Shown here: piece by piece, positions 11,395 through 23,629 of the stretch
Numbering within the stretch: the first letter of the stretch is position 1
Layout of the letters: each line of letters opens with the position of its first letter
Assembly (NCBI GenBank): GCA_029582155.1
Contig: CM055900.1
Location: forward strand, 44,637,624 to 44,701,623
Source of the DNA: Panopea generosa
Taxonomy: Eukaryota > Mollusca > Bivalvia > Adapedonta > Hiatellidae
Reading direction: 5' to 3'
Length of the DNA stretch: 64,000 bases
Notes under the pieces: generated by a model
The model's database searches: none
Seen by the model: the letters and a program-made list of their open reading frames with translations, nothing else
What the model was told of the DNA's origin: nothing
Translations under genes and position numbers: made by a program

Positions 11395-12860
11395 AAACAA
11401 ATTAAAATATTTTGTAAAGAATGCATTTTTTGAGGTTGCTAACCAGTTATTTGGATATATGGTTTTGGTAGCATCTAGCTGACATTTGGTTGTGAAGGAA
11501 TTACTTCAAAATCCATCTGGACCATTAACCTTGGCATTGGCTAACTGTCATGTTTCCTCAAGAAAACAAATAAATCTGCACTTGCAAGGAACAGGTCCAA
11601 CACAGACCAGTATGTGTTAGTGATGCTTTGATGATTTTTAACAAAGTAAGTGTTGAGAACCTAACATTTTAAGATCTGTCCAAAACACATTTGATACAGC
11701 AATGCAAGAATAGCTTTAGAATTATTGTGTGTTTTTTTATGTAAACTATAAGGCAGAGATGAATAAAAGAAGCTCGGGTAGAGGATTGTGGATCTGTAAT
11801 ATCAATAGAGGACAACGAATTCAGCAATATAGAGATGCCTCTAAGGTTTTCCAGAAGGCAAGACAGCATTAACCAATTTTCTTGTTGATACATGAAAGGT
11901 CCCGTACTACCTTGCCGTTCTAGGTTACAAAGAGATGTTTGCAACATCAGAAAACAAATGTTATACTCTAACACATGATACTGTTTGTCATGTGGAAGAG
12001 CCGGCATCTTCAGACGAAAAAACTGATACTTGCACGCTGCTAAATGCTGCTATATGCCAGTCAACATTTAATTCTATTGCCAGTGAATCAGAAGATGTGT
12101 TTATGCTATGTCTGACACTTTACAGGGAGATCGAGCCCTGTATCAGATGTAGGACCAAGAATAGACAGCGATACAGAGATATATGGAAACTCTCTTAGTG
12201 ATAATGAAAGTTTTTCAAGCATTTACAAGATGTGACCCAGTGTATGCCTTCAATGGTCATGGAAAGGTGTCTGCAATTAGATTTGTTATGAACTCCAGTG
12301 TATTCAAATCGGCTATGTTAAAGTTAGGTGAAGAATGGTTTGTACTACTTTGCGAAATGATTGCATCTCTCCAAAACTTCAAATGTAGGATATATGCTGC
12401 AAAGGCTATTTATACTAAAGTGAATAGCTTGTGCAACAAGATGTTTCGGGTTTAATATATTGGTGTCGGATCAGGAAAACTTCCATCCTGTGAAGGCACA
12501 TTTTATCTCCACTCATTGCGAGCAAATTATCAGACATCTGGCGTAGAAGCCTAAAAAACTTTACTGAAATTCAAGTCCAAAAAATCACGGATGGTTCATT
12601 GAAGATGGTTAGTTGGAAGCTAAATGGATGAAGCGATATTCTGCTACACAGGTTGTTATGGAATTCATGTCTCCTACAAGAACACTAGATAATGTAAATT
12701 ACCAACATGTCATTGTCTGTTAAATGCACTGAAATGCTCATCCGTCTGCAAAAATCTAGTAAGAGTTTTGATATGGAACTTGAGAAAGCTCTGATGGAGA
12801 GAATGGCAGTAATGATGACATGTACACTATCCAACTACTTCTTGTAACAACGGAAATGTA
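11395..12860 (+). pseudogene. decayed copy of a multicopy EEADTR / HAFTGCD-type protein gene
   Basis: Across all three plus frames the translation follows one protein family that I recognise as multicopy in molluscs and cnidarians but cannot name. In order: QLFGYMVLVASS (near 11455), PLTLALANC (near 11525), KTALTNFLVDT (near 11862) and VPYYLAVLGYKEMFATSENK (near 11895), then VEEPASSDEKTDTCTLLNAA (near 11990), which stands where the family has an EEADTR-like motif. Next come SEDVFMLCLTLYREIE (near 12090), AFTRCDPVYAFNGHGKVSA (near 12220), LGEEW (near 12325), GKLPSCEGTFYLHSLRANYQ (near 12475), NHGWFIEDG (near 12586) and a Cys-rich tail CKLPTCHCLLNALKCSSVC (near 12695). The EEADTR...GCD pair may be an XPG/FEN-like nuclease fold, but this is inference. 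Stops (for example a TGA in place of a tryptophan codon after FLVDT) and frameshifts make it non-functional. No introns are evident, so a retrocopy or transposon-borne gene is possible. Confidence 0.75.
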
Positions 12861-13104
12861 CAGAATGGATTAAATACACATAGTGTTTTATTCCAGTATA
12901 ATATTATGTTACTTTAGAGTTCAAAATTGTTTGAAACAGAAGTTTATTTTGTGAAAAATATTCATAAAAAACATTCCATATTTTGCTAGTGTACTTATAT
13001 GTATTGTCATTCTTATTATGTTATGTGGTAGTCATTAGCAGGATTTTATGATTTAAAATACAGTTTATATGATCAATTAAAACTCGGTAATCATATTTAA
13101 AAAA
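12861..13104. other. spacer, no gene seen
   Basis: AT-rich sequence between the pseudogene and the higher-order tandem repeat, ending in an A-rich run. Confidence 0.5.
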
Positions 13105-14290
13105 AAATAATAAATACTACTTGTAAATGTTACGTTTGACATTTTTGTAACGTATTTTATGTTATATAAAGTTGTACAAATTTGTTTGTTTTATACTAAC
13201 ATGTGTCAACAGAACATTTATAAAAGCATCAGGACGAGACGACACCATAAAGGTGTTAATATGAATCAAAGCATGCAGGAATTTGATCTGATCCAATTTA
13301 AACTTGATAATTTTATTTTAAAAAAAATGAATAAATACTACTTGTAAACGTCACATTTCACATTTTAGTAACGTGTTTTATGTTATATAAAGTTATAAAA
13401 ATGTGTTTGTATAGTATTAACATTTGTCCACAGAACATTATATAAAAGCATTAGAACTAGAATTAACCATACAGGTGTTAATATGAATAAATACTACTTG
13501 TAAATGTACCATTTCACATTTTTGTAACGTATTTTATGTTATATAAAGTTATAAAAATGTGTTTGTATTGTACTAACATGTGTCCAAAGAACATTTATTA
13601 AAGCATCAGAACGAGACGACACCATATACATGTAGGTGTTAATATGAATCAAAGCATGTAGGAATTTTATCTGATCCAATTTAAACTTGATAATTATATT
13701 TTAAAGAAATGAATAAATACTACTTGTAAACGTCACATTTCACATTTTAGTAACGTATTTTATGTTATATAAAGTTATAAAAATGTGTTTGTATAGTATT
13801 AACATGTGTCCACAGAACATTATATAAAAGCATCAGAACTAGAATTAACCATACAGATGTTAATATGAATAAATACTACTTGTAAATGTACCATTTCACA
13901 TTTTTGTAACGTATTTTATGTTATATAAAGTTATAAAAATGTGTTTGTATTGTACTAACATGTGTCCACAGAACATTTATTAAAGCATCAGGACGAGACA
14001 ACACCATATACATGTAGGTGTTAATATGAATCAAAGCATGCAGGAATTTGATCTGATCCAATTTAAACGTGATAATTATATTTTAAAGAAATGAATAAAC
14101 ACTACTTGTAAACGTCACATATCACATTTTAGTAACGTATTTTATGTTATATAAAGTTATAAAAATGTGTTTGTATAGTTATAACATGTGTCCACAGAAC
14201 ATTATATAAAAGCATTAGAACTAGAATTAACCATACAGGTGTTAATATGAAACAAAGCCTGCAGGAATTTGATCTGATATTTTAAGATGA
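13105..14290. repeat. higher-order tandem repeat of alternating ~226- and ~156-bp units
   Basis: The phrase TAAATACTACTTGTAAA (or a one-base variant) occurs at 13111, 13332, 13488, 13714, 13870 and 14096, giving spacings of 221, 156, 226, 156 and 226. The long unit carries an extra ~70 bp containing AAAGCATGCAGGAATTTGAT that the short unit lacks. The true period is therefore a ~382-bp pair, present about three times. Confidence 0.92.
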
Positions 14291-15319
14291 TTTTGGAACG
14301 ATCATATAACTGTTTTTATCAGATGAATGTAACATAAATATTGTTTAGAAGAAATTACTACTAACTATTAATTACATATTTTAAACTTATCTGACACAGT
14401 TGTGTTTTATTATGTTTTTTGTTTATGTTAAATTAATACTTAATAAACAAATCTAGGAAGGGAATTCAATAGAAATATCGGGAATCAATATTACTTCTAA
14501 AAAGTAATGTCAAATGTAATTGTAACGTAAAAATACAAAACGATTACAAAATAATTGCTTTATGTGGTATTTTATATCAGAAGAACACTTCTGCTCTTGT
14601 TTAAACATTATTGGTTAACACATATAACAATTATTCACTGCACTAATGCAACTGTTTTGTATACCAAAAATTAAGAAATTAATTGAAATGATTTTAATGA
14701 AACAAACGTTACCATAGACACTCACTAAATCAGACACTAAGCTGTGCCTCAGAGGTGGCCCCCTGCTTTTTTCATATACCACAGGCATGTATATATTCAA
14801 AAAACAGTAAAGCAATTTTCAAGTCTGATTGGTACCAATTTGTTAAATTTTGGGTCTTAGCTCACGGCCTATATTGACTGGTATCGCTTTCCATGTCCCA
14901 CTTTGAACTATTAAGGTTATTACATTACAGTGTACATGTAGTTGCAATGTCATACATAAGCGTAAAACATCATGGACGTACAAGATACTGGAATATGAAA
15001 TCTAGGTCAGTTGTCCCGGGTGTCAGGGGACTCGGATCGAAATTCCGAAACCATTGGCACAGTCCTCACCTCTGCAAAAGTTTTAATTTTTCTAACCCAT
15101 ATGATCTAATAGGAATTTGCAGACATTACGGACGTCTATCACAGTGTCCCCACTTTCCCCCGAAAATGACAAAAGTTGCCGATAAGACTATTCAAATCAC
15201 ATTTGTCACAAAAGTACAAACTTTGATTAAGACTTACGACCAATACTAGATTACAAGTATTACCTAACTTAATAAATTGAGTAGGTCTTATAATTGACTA
15301 AATCTTTTATGATGCTTTA
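14291..15319. other. intergenic, no supportable gene
   Basis: The plus frame 14893-15249 (118 codons) is the longest here and is somewhat less AT-rich than its surroundings. I see no domain, signal peptide or splice context and do not call a gene. Confidence 0.4.
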
Positions 15320-16080
15320 ATCCAGTATATGCAGTGTTGCTGCGATATCGACTTTAACATGAATTTCAGATATAGACTTGGTTGAACTTGCGCGCAAAAT
15401 TTTTAATCCGCAGATTTTTTAGTCAAACAAAGGCCATAATCTGCATTAAATTTATGCAAGAGTTATCGGACTTAATTAATTTAGTCTGTTTGATAACAGG
15501 GAAGTCGTGTATGAAGTTTCAATTAAATACATTAAGTTGTTGGTGAGATATGAACTTGATGGTAATTGCACGTAGAACTCTAACCAGATTGTCCAAGTCC
15601 AATAAGGGCCATTATTTACCTTATGATCATGGAAGAGTTATTTATTTTATTCATTTAGTAGAGATTTGATGACTGAAGTTTCAATATAATACATGCAGCG
15701 GCTGCTGAGATATAGACTTTAACCAGAATTTCTAAATAAAACAAGAGCCACAACTTGTAAAATATCTGGCAAGAGTTATTGCACTTTTTTAATTTAGTAG
15801 GTTTGCTGACTGCAAAGAATTGTATGAAGTTTCAATAAAATGCATTAGTGACTGGTGAGATTATGGACATGATGGGAATTGCACGCAAAACTTTAACCAG
15901 AATTTCTAAGTCAAACAACGGTCATTATTTGTAATATATTAAAGTAAGAGTTTTTTTAATTAGTTGTTTTAGTAGGTTTGATTACTGAGAAAGTATTTTG
16001 TGAAGTTCAAATCCAAAAGATGCAATGGTTACTGAGATATAAGCTTGCACGCAAAACACTAACCAAGGTGTGACGCCGGC
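15320..16080 (+). repeat. tandem repeat of ~150-200-bp diverged units, bivalve type
   Basis: Five partial units begin near 15328, 15528, 15690, 15840 and 16019. Each carries versions of CTTTAACCAGAATTTCTAA, GTCAAACAA then GGCCAT, AAGAGTTATCG, TTTAATTTAGTAGGTTTGAT, GAAGTTTCAATAAAATGCAT and GCTGAGATAT. The last unit ends in the GC-rich GTGACGCCGGCGCCCGGGTG. I associate both this unit and the GC-rich end with bivalve genomes. Confidence 0.75.
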
Positions 16081-17389
16081 GCCCGGGTGAGTAGAATGGC
16101 TAACAATTAATGGAACAAGTTTAATAACAAAAAATATTATATCCATGAAGACATAAGACGAAATGTATGGACCAAAGAAAAAAGATATCCGAGACATAAT
16201 TAAATATGCAGTCATACAACGGGGAATTCTGTAAACAGAGCGCCAAGTTTGATCATAACCGGTTTAATAGTTTATATTCTATTATTCAATTATATTCTGT
16301 TCTATTCTATTTCATCGTGTTATGTTCCGTCTATTTTATTTTACTAATGCTGTTATATTTTCGCCGATCTCTGTATACATGTGACGTTTCCGTAAAAACA
16401 ATCATTCATTGCATTATTGTCATACCTTTTTTACATGTGAAAAATATGTTGTTGCTCTACAAGAACTGTGCATGCAAAACGTATATTACACAAATTTGTG
16501 ACATATTCGCACGTATTTGACAAACTGTAACAAAAATGTGAAGAATTCGCATGAATTCCTCACAGTTGTGAAGAATTCGTTTCTGTGAAATTTACGATTC
16601 AACAATGCTTTGTCAATTAGAAGTTCATTTTATATAAAACGACGATAAGTGTAGAAGGGGCTTAGCACTTGCAAACAGAGTTCCTGTTTATAAATTGCCA
16701 TTCCTATGCAAAGAGCGACCTGTTTATTATGCAGAGAGCCTGCATACACATGCAGAGATGACATGTGTCTAATGTTGCATACAAACAGAAGACTTTTGTA
16801 TAAAGTGCCATGTATGTGCATAACAATAAAATAGCTCCACTAGCCCGCTTTGATCATATATTCCACCAAAAGACATTTCCAAAAGCCTGTCACCTCAGTG
16901 AAAACTCAAACCCTGTATCCAGAGGCTGTAGCACACTAAAATAACACCGAAGTAGATTACAAGATAATATTGATGAAAAGAACCAAAGTTGACCGAAATT
17001 ATTACTACAAGTGTTGCATACATTATGAAAATTACCAGAACTCGATTAATATACAGATATATGTTCTTGTTCGTTCTGTTTTATTCGTGTATGTCACATT
17101 CCAATAATCGGCAATCTCAAATTAAACATTTAAACCAAAGTAGCATTTAAAAAGGAAATTATATTAAACAGTGAAAGTAGCGTTTTTACTTGCATTTTAA
17201 TTTATTATAAATGTATCTTCCTATAATGACTGCACACTTTTAAAAAAAACAGTTCAGAGCGAACCTCAAACACTGTTTATAGACGTTAATGGTCTGCGAC
17301 TGAACAAAAAATTAAACGAGGTGTGGCTTCTATTGTTGTTTCTGTAAAGTCCCGTGATTAAACACAATCAAACAGCCCTGAAAGCATGT
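16081..17389. other. intergenic, no gene seen
   Basis: A T-rich stretch with repeated TATTCTATT (16275-16360) is the only texture. A short GAAGAATTC/GCATGAATTC repeat lies at 16537-16580. Frames are short and featureless. Confidence 0.45.
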
Positions 17390-18995
17390 AACCACTGCCA
17401 AATGACAATCACTGCCGAATGACATGTAACCACTGTTGATCATGTAACCACTGTCAAATGACAAGTTACCACTGCCGAATGTAACCACTGCTAAATGACA
17501 AATAACTACTGCGAAATGACATGTAACCACTGGCGAATGATGATGTATAACAACTGTTGAATGGCATGTAACAACTGCCGAATAACATGTAACCACTGCC
17601 AAATGAATGTTACCTCTGGCGAATGACATGTTACCATTGTTAAATGACAAGTAATCATGTAACCACTGCCAAATGACAAGTAACCTATGCCCAATGTAAA
17701 CACTGCCAAATGACAAGTAACTACTGCCAAATGACATGTAACCACTGCCGAATGATATGTTACCACTGCCGCATGATGTATAACCACTGTTGAATGGCAT
17801 GTAACTACTGCCGAATAACATGTAACCACTGGCAAAGGAATGTAACCTCTGCCGGATTACATGTAACCATTGTTGAATGACAATCATGTAACCACTGCCA
17901 AATGACATGTAACCACTGTCGAATAACATGTAACTACTGCCGAATGGTATGTTACCACTGCCGCATGATGTATAACCACTGTTGAATGGCATGTAATCAC
18001 TGCCGAATAACATGTAACCACTGGCGAATGACACGCAACCGCTGTCGAATGTCATGAAACCATTGTCGAATGCCATGTAACCACTGCCGAAAGACAATTA
18101 ACCACAGCCGAATGACATTTAACCACTGCCGAATGACATGTTACCACTGCCGAATGACATTTAACCACTGCCGAATGACATGTAACCACTGTCGAATGCC
18201 ATGTAATCACTGCCGAATGACAAGTTACCACTGCTGAATGTTGTATAACAACTTCCAAATGACATGTAACCACTGCCGAATGACATATAACCACTACCGA
18301 ATGACAAGTTTCCACTGCCGAATGATGTGTAACCACTGCCGAATACCATATAGTATCTGCCGAATGACATGGAACCGCTGTCGAATGTCATGTAACCACT
18401 GCCGAATGGCATGTAACCACTGCCGAATTACATTGAACCACTGCCAAATGACAAGCTACCACTGCCAAATGATGAGTAACCACTGCCGAATACCATATAG
18501 TATCTGCCGAATTACATAGAATCACAGCCTAATGACAAGTAACCACTGCCGAATGACAATTAACCACTGCCAAATTAACCACTGTCGAATAACAAGTAAC
18601 CACTGCCGAATGATATGTAACCACTGCCGAATACCATATATTATCTGCCGAATGCCATAGAAACATGACCTAATGGCGAGTAACCATTGCCAAATGACAT
18701 GTAACCACTACCAAATAACATGTTGCTACTGCTGAATAACATGTTACCACTGGCGAATGACAAATAACCACAGCTGGAAAATATGTAACCACGTGCGAAT
18801 GACATGTAACAACAGCCGAATGACAAATAACCACTGCCAAAAGACATGTAACTACTTGTTAATGACAAATAACCACTGCCGAATGACATTTAACCACTGC
18901 CGAATGACGTGTTATTACTGCCGAATGACATGTAACCACTACCGAATGACATGTAACTACTGCAGAATGACACGTAACCACCGCCGGATGAAAAT
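17390..18995. repeat. 21-bp minisatellite
   Basis: About 75 copies of a unit with core CCACTGCCGAATGACATG, with substitutions and some interstitial irregularities (for example ATACCATATAGTATCTG blocks near 18342, 18490 and 18630). The unit is a multiple of three and has few stops, so several long frames exist on both strands (for instance the minus frame 17330-18097 with a SFGSGYM heptad). I treat these as by-products. Confidence 0.93.
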
Positions 18996-20419
18996 GAATT
19001 AACATCATGTTTGGCGTTCCATAGGCAAGGGTTTCCCGATATTTTTATGAAAATGCATTTATTAAATGACTACTGTGTCAACGGGGGTAGTAAATACATG
19101 TTCAAGAGGTGTGCAATTTATTATTGAACACTTTATAATTCAAACCCCTGAGCGGCGTGTATGAGGTTTTCGAAATATGTACATTGCACTGTTATATTTA
19201 TTATAAATTTTATAGAAGCAAAACTCAAATTGGTACGCCGAAAATTAATGCTTCATTAGAGGACATAGTGGTTGGATTTTTGAAGTCTTAACATTCGTAT
19301 CAGAGTATAGAAAAGTGGTATTTGACCTCGAAAGTGACATTTCTTTGGGCTCGATTCAGAAAATTCGCCATAAGATTAATTTAAAGCTCAATGAAAATCT
19401 TGTTAATGGAAACGATGAAAAGTTCCGAAACGACCTACAATGGGGATACCCGCAGTGATGACGTCCATTCCTCGCATGATCTCCAAACTCAAACCACCAA
19501 TACAATTACAGATGTCAGCCAATTGGGGGTTTCTCTCAAAACCGTTAGCCGTGTCGTTTCTAATTTTTTTGCAGAAAAAATTAAGGGAAAATGAAAGGTT
19601 CATCAAAATAACACTGCAAAAAACAACACATGCTTTGCTATGGACCAGGCCGAGTGTACTTATATATAAAAAATAAAGCACACTCGTCTACCATAGCTTC
19701 CATTTAAGTAGGACATAGTCTCATCAGAAATAACAAAGTTTCTCCACATTCCATTGCACACTTTCAGAAAGATCATCCAGGAACGTGCCTTTCGTTTGTT
19801 GATTTGTACAGAGTTTTCAAGAGTTCAACAACTATGCCCTTTAAACTATCACTCATTATCGGTTGTACCAATTTAAATTTGGCCAAACAAAGCGCATTGT
19901 TTTGATTAGATATTGTAATAAAGAAAACAGTGAAGTGCATATATTTTGAAAATAAGTCGCATTTGTTATAAGTTGAACACTTCTCGTATATCCCGGAATG
20001 ATTCGAATCGCATGCATTATGTTGTTAAATACATTGCGGAAATCATTGACCTTATATTAATGTATCAGCCAATTCTGCCAATTCGTCAATCGTTTTAACA
20101 CGTGAGTGTGGTTAGGTACAACTGATTTAGTCACAGCACCGGCCTCGTGACCCAATTCTCTATCAAATACTGTTGCTATATATACCAAATTCAAATTCTC
20201 TTTTGCAAGTATGCTTCATTTACAGAGTCTGCTACTTTTGTTTTGTTGTCCTCAACGGATCATCCGCCATTCATCAATACTCATAATTATGTGTACATAT
20301 TGCACATGATGTCGGAATTTTTGCACCTATGATAGCGCCCGGAGCAATATTATGTAACTCTTCTAATTATTGTGAAGGAACATCGAGTATGTGTGTTGGC
20401 GACAAATAATGTATAAAAA

Positions 20420-20421
<2 letters not shown>
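18996..20421. other. intergenic, no supportable gene
   Basis: The block 19391-19681 has overlapping frames on both strands (minus 19403-19681, 92 codons) and is less AT-rich than its surroundings. I recognise no protein in it, and there is no matching neighbour exon. Confidence 0.4.

Positions 20422-20457
<36 letters not shown>
20422..20457. repeat. (AT)n microsatellite
   Basis: About 17 perfect AT dinucleotides. Confidence 0.98.
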
Positions 20458-20460
<3 letters not shown>

Positions 20461-20585
20461 TTATTTGTATGTATAATCAAGGAATTATATCTATACAAGT
20501 CCTTGGTTATACATGAACGAAAATGCACCTTACTCACAGGTTTAAATATAAACATGAGACCCCCTTTGAATAACGCCTGAGTTAT

Positions 20586-22400
20586 ACGAGTATTCACAGA
20601 GTCCTCCCTTTGAACACACACCAACGTCCTCTCTTTGCGCGTACACAGAGTCCTCCCTTTGTACACACACCAAGTCCTCCCTTTGCGCATACACAGAAAC
20701 ATCCCTTTGTACACACACCAACGTCCTCCCTTTGCGCATACACAGAGTCCTCCATTTGAACACACACCAACGTCCTCCCTTTGCACATACACAGAGTCCT
20801 CCCTTTGTACACACTCCAACGTCTTCCCTTTGCACATACACAGAGTCCTCCCTTTGTACACACACCAAGTCCTCCCTTTGCGCATACACAGAAACATCCC
20901 TTTGTACACACACCAATGTCCTCCCTTTGCGCATACACAGAGCCCTCCATTTGAACACACACCAACGTCCTCCCTTTGCACATACATAGAGACCTCCCTT
21001 TGTACACACTCCAATGTCCTCCCTCTGTGCATACACAGAGTCCTCCCTTTGTACACACACCAACGTCCTCCCTTTGTCCACACACCAAGTCCTCCCTTTG
21101 CGCATACACAAAAATATCCCTTTGTACACACAACAACGTCCTCCCTTTACACATACACAGAGTCCTCCCTTTGTACACACACCAAGTCCTCCCTTTGTGC
21201 ATACACAGAAACATCCCTTTGTACACACACCAACGTCCTCCCTTTGCGCATACACAGAGCCCTCGATTTGAACACACACCAACGTCCTCCATTTGCACAT
21301 ACATAGAGACCTCCCTTTGTACACACTCTAACGTCCTCCCTTTGTGCATACACAGAGTCCTCCCTTTGAACACACCAACGTCCTCTCTTTGCGCATACAC
21401 AGAGTCCTCCCTTTGTACACACACTAAGTCCTCCCTTTGCGCATACACAGAGACCTCCCTTTGTACACACACCAACGTCTTTCCTTTGCGCATACACAGA
21501 GCCCTCCATTTGAACACACACCAACGTCCTCCCTTTGCACATACATAGAGACCTCCCTTTGTACACACTCCAACGTCCTCCCTTTGTGCATACACAGTGT
21601 CCTCCCTTTGTACACACACCAACATCCTCTCTTTGCGCATACACAGAGTCCTCTCTTTGTACACACACCAAGTCCTCCATTTGTGCATACACAGAGACCT
21701 CCCTTTGTACACACACCAAGTCCTCCCTTTGCACATACACAGAGTCCTCCCTTTGTACACACACCAAGTCCTCCCTTTGCACATACACAAAGTCCTCCCT
21801 TTAAACAAACACCAACGTCCTCCCTTTGTGCATACACAGAGTCCTCCCTTTGTACACACTCCAACGTCCTCCCTTTGCACATACACAGAGTCCTCCCTTT
21901 GTACACACACCAACGTCCTCTCTTTGTGCGTACACATAGTCCTCCCTTTGTGCACACACCAACGTCCTCCCTTTGCGCATACACAGAGTCCTCCCTTTGT
22001 ACACACACCAAGTCCTCCCTTTGCGCATACACAGAGACATCCCTTTGTATACACACCAACGTCCTCCCTTTGCACATACACAGAGTCCTCCCTTTGCACA
22101 CACACCAAGTCCTCCCTTTGCGCATACACAGAGTCCTCTCTTTGTACACACACCAAGTCCTCCATTTGTGCATACACAGAGACCTCCCTTTGTACACACA
22201 CCAAGTCCTCCCTTTGCACATACACAGAGTCCTCCCTTTGTACACACACCAAGTCCTCCCTTTGCACATACACAAAGTCCTCCCTTTAAACAAACACCAA
22301 CGTCCTCCCTTTGCACATACACAGAGTCCTCCCTTTGTTCATACACCAACGTCCTCTCTTTGCGTACACACAGATAGGTCCTCTCTTTTCAGACAATGTC
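20586..22400. repeat. dimeric 24-bp minisatellite
   Basis: Two 24-25-bp monomer types alternate: A with TCCTCCCTTTGTACACAC then ACCAA, and B with TCCTCCCTTTGCGCATAC then ACAGA. The dimer repeats roughly 37 times. The monomer is stop-free in several frames, giving long frames on both strands (559 codons on minus, 326 on plus). Some longer blocks recur inside it: the stretch near 21640-21800 is closely repeated at 22130-22290. Confidence 0.95.
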
Positions 22401-22572
22401 CTCTATTTGTAATCTAACTGTAACTATAGTTTAAAACAGCCTATGTAACATATCAGGTATGTGTGGCTTACTATTCTCATTCTAATTAATATTACAGATT
22501 TTTAATTGATTAGCACCAGTAAAAGCATGGTCCTCTGTTTTCTGTGTGAGGCATTGTCCTCTCTTAACAACC

Positions 22573-22655
22573 CATACGCATGCGTGCGTGCGTGCGTGCG
22601 TGCGTGCATGCGTGCGTGCTTGCGTGCTTACATGCGTGTGTGCTTTGTGTGTGTT
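22573..22655. repeat. (GTGC)n-type microsatellite, alternating purine-pyrimidine
   Basis: Imperfect TGCG/TGCA repeats grading into GTGTGT. Almost strict purine-pyrimidine alternation for ~70 bases. Confidence 0.9.
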
Positions 22656-22739
22656 TGAATAATAATGCATCAAAGTAATAACATAAGCGTAAATAACAAA
22701 CATTTGTTCTCAGAAATAAGTAGTTGGTGTTTAAGATAT

Positions 22740-22985
22740 CAAACTATTTCCGGAGAAGTTCTATGTATCCAAATAGCGGGAGTAGCGAAAGATTACCGCC
22801 ACCAGCGGGAGCTGGACACCCTTCCCACAAACTATCAAGTTTTATTGTTGAACGAAGACGAGTCTGACTAAAAACATGTACTTTTCGCAAGCAACTGGTA
22901 AACGTTCTCACATAAAAGTGTATATGCCGAGCCGCGCTCGAACCCACGACCAAAGCGGTTAGAGGCAAGTTATCATGAAACGTCA
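22740..22985 (-). mobile_element. tRNA-derived SINE remnant
   Basis: On the minus strand, TTGCCTCTAACCGCTTTGGT and then GGGTTCGAGCGCGGCTC form a tRNA-like half with a good B box. It is followed by TGTGAGAACGTTTACCAGT and CTTGCGAAAAGTACATG, a body phrase I associate with mollusc SINEs. The A-box side is weak and the 3' end unclear. Confidence 0.5.
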
Positions 22986-23629
22986 CCGCCAAAGAGGACA
23001 GTCACCCCCACCCGGTGCCCACTTTCTTGTTACATGTATTATGCCGACAACATTACTACCCAATTGCTGGCACAATGCCAAATATAATCTACAAGTACAA
23101 TTATCTGACAATACAAATACCAACAGCGATAAACAATTAAATGGGTCGCTATATCCCGCCATATCATACTTACTTTATAGATATCATAGTACATGTGGAT
23201 ACAGAGTCAATGCGGGATTAAAAAGAAGCGATGTTTTATCTTGATGGGTCGTTATAACATCAATATCCAAAGAAAATTATGAAAATAAAATTATGATTAA
23301 ACAAATGATTTTAACCAGGTAAGTGATTTGATAAATCCATGCACATCAAATATGATACAAATAATATTAAAAAATCTGAGAGTGTACTCGTGATCATGTT
23401 CCGTTTTTGCACTAAGTTGCTAACAATAATTCAAAACTAGATCTAGTCCGCGATCATATTGCGAACTGTTTACAATATTGTCAAAAACATTAATAGTTTA
23501 TCATTTAAAATCAATTGATGAAAGTACTGTCAAAAAAACAATGAAGCTTTTAGGTGTTTCATTTCAAAGTATTGTTTCTAAAGCAATACTATTAACACAA
23601 CTAAATTGTCTTTGATATTTACATACTTG
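22986..23629. other. intergenic, no supportable gene
   Basis: A plus frame starting at 22975 (89 codons) overlaps the SINE edge and has no recognisable domain. Confidence 0.4.

Noticed and set aside
14893-15249. 118-codon frame as a gene
   Set aside because: No domain, no signal peptide, no splice or promoter context; length is within what AT-rich random DNA can give.
17390-18995. CRISPR-like array
   Set aside because: Units are contiguous with no unique spacers, and the DNA is eukaryotic. The same holds for the other arrays in the window.
19391-19681. Overlapping frames on both strands as an exon
   Set aside because: Composition is suggestive, but I recognise no protein and see no partner exon or clear splice pair.
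20594-22273. 559-codon Cys-rich minus frame
   Set aside because: Lies wholly inside the 24-bp minisatellite, and several other frames on both strands are also open. Without transcript evidence I do not call a gene.
22573-22655. Telomere-like repeat
   Set aside because: The unit is TGCG/TGTG, not TTAGGG, and no telomeric hexamer array occurs anywhere in the window.
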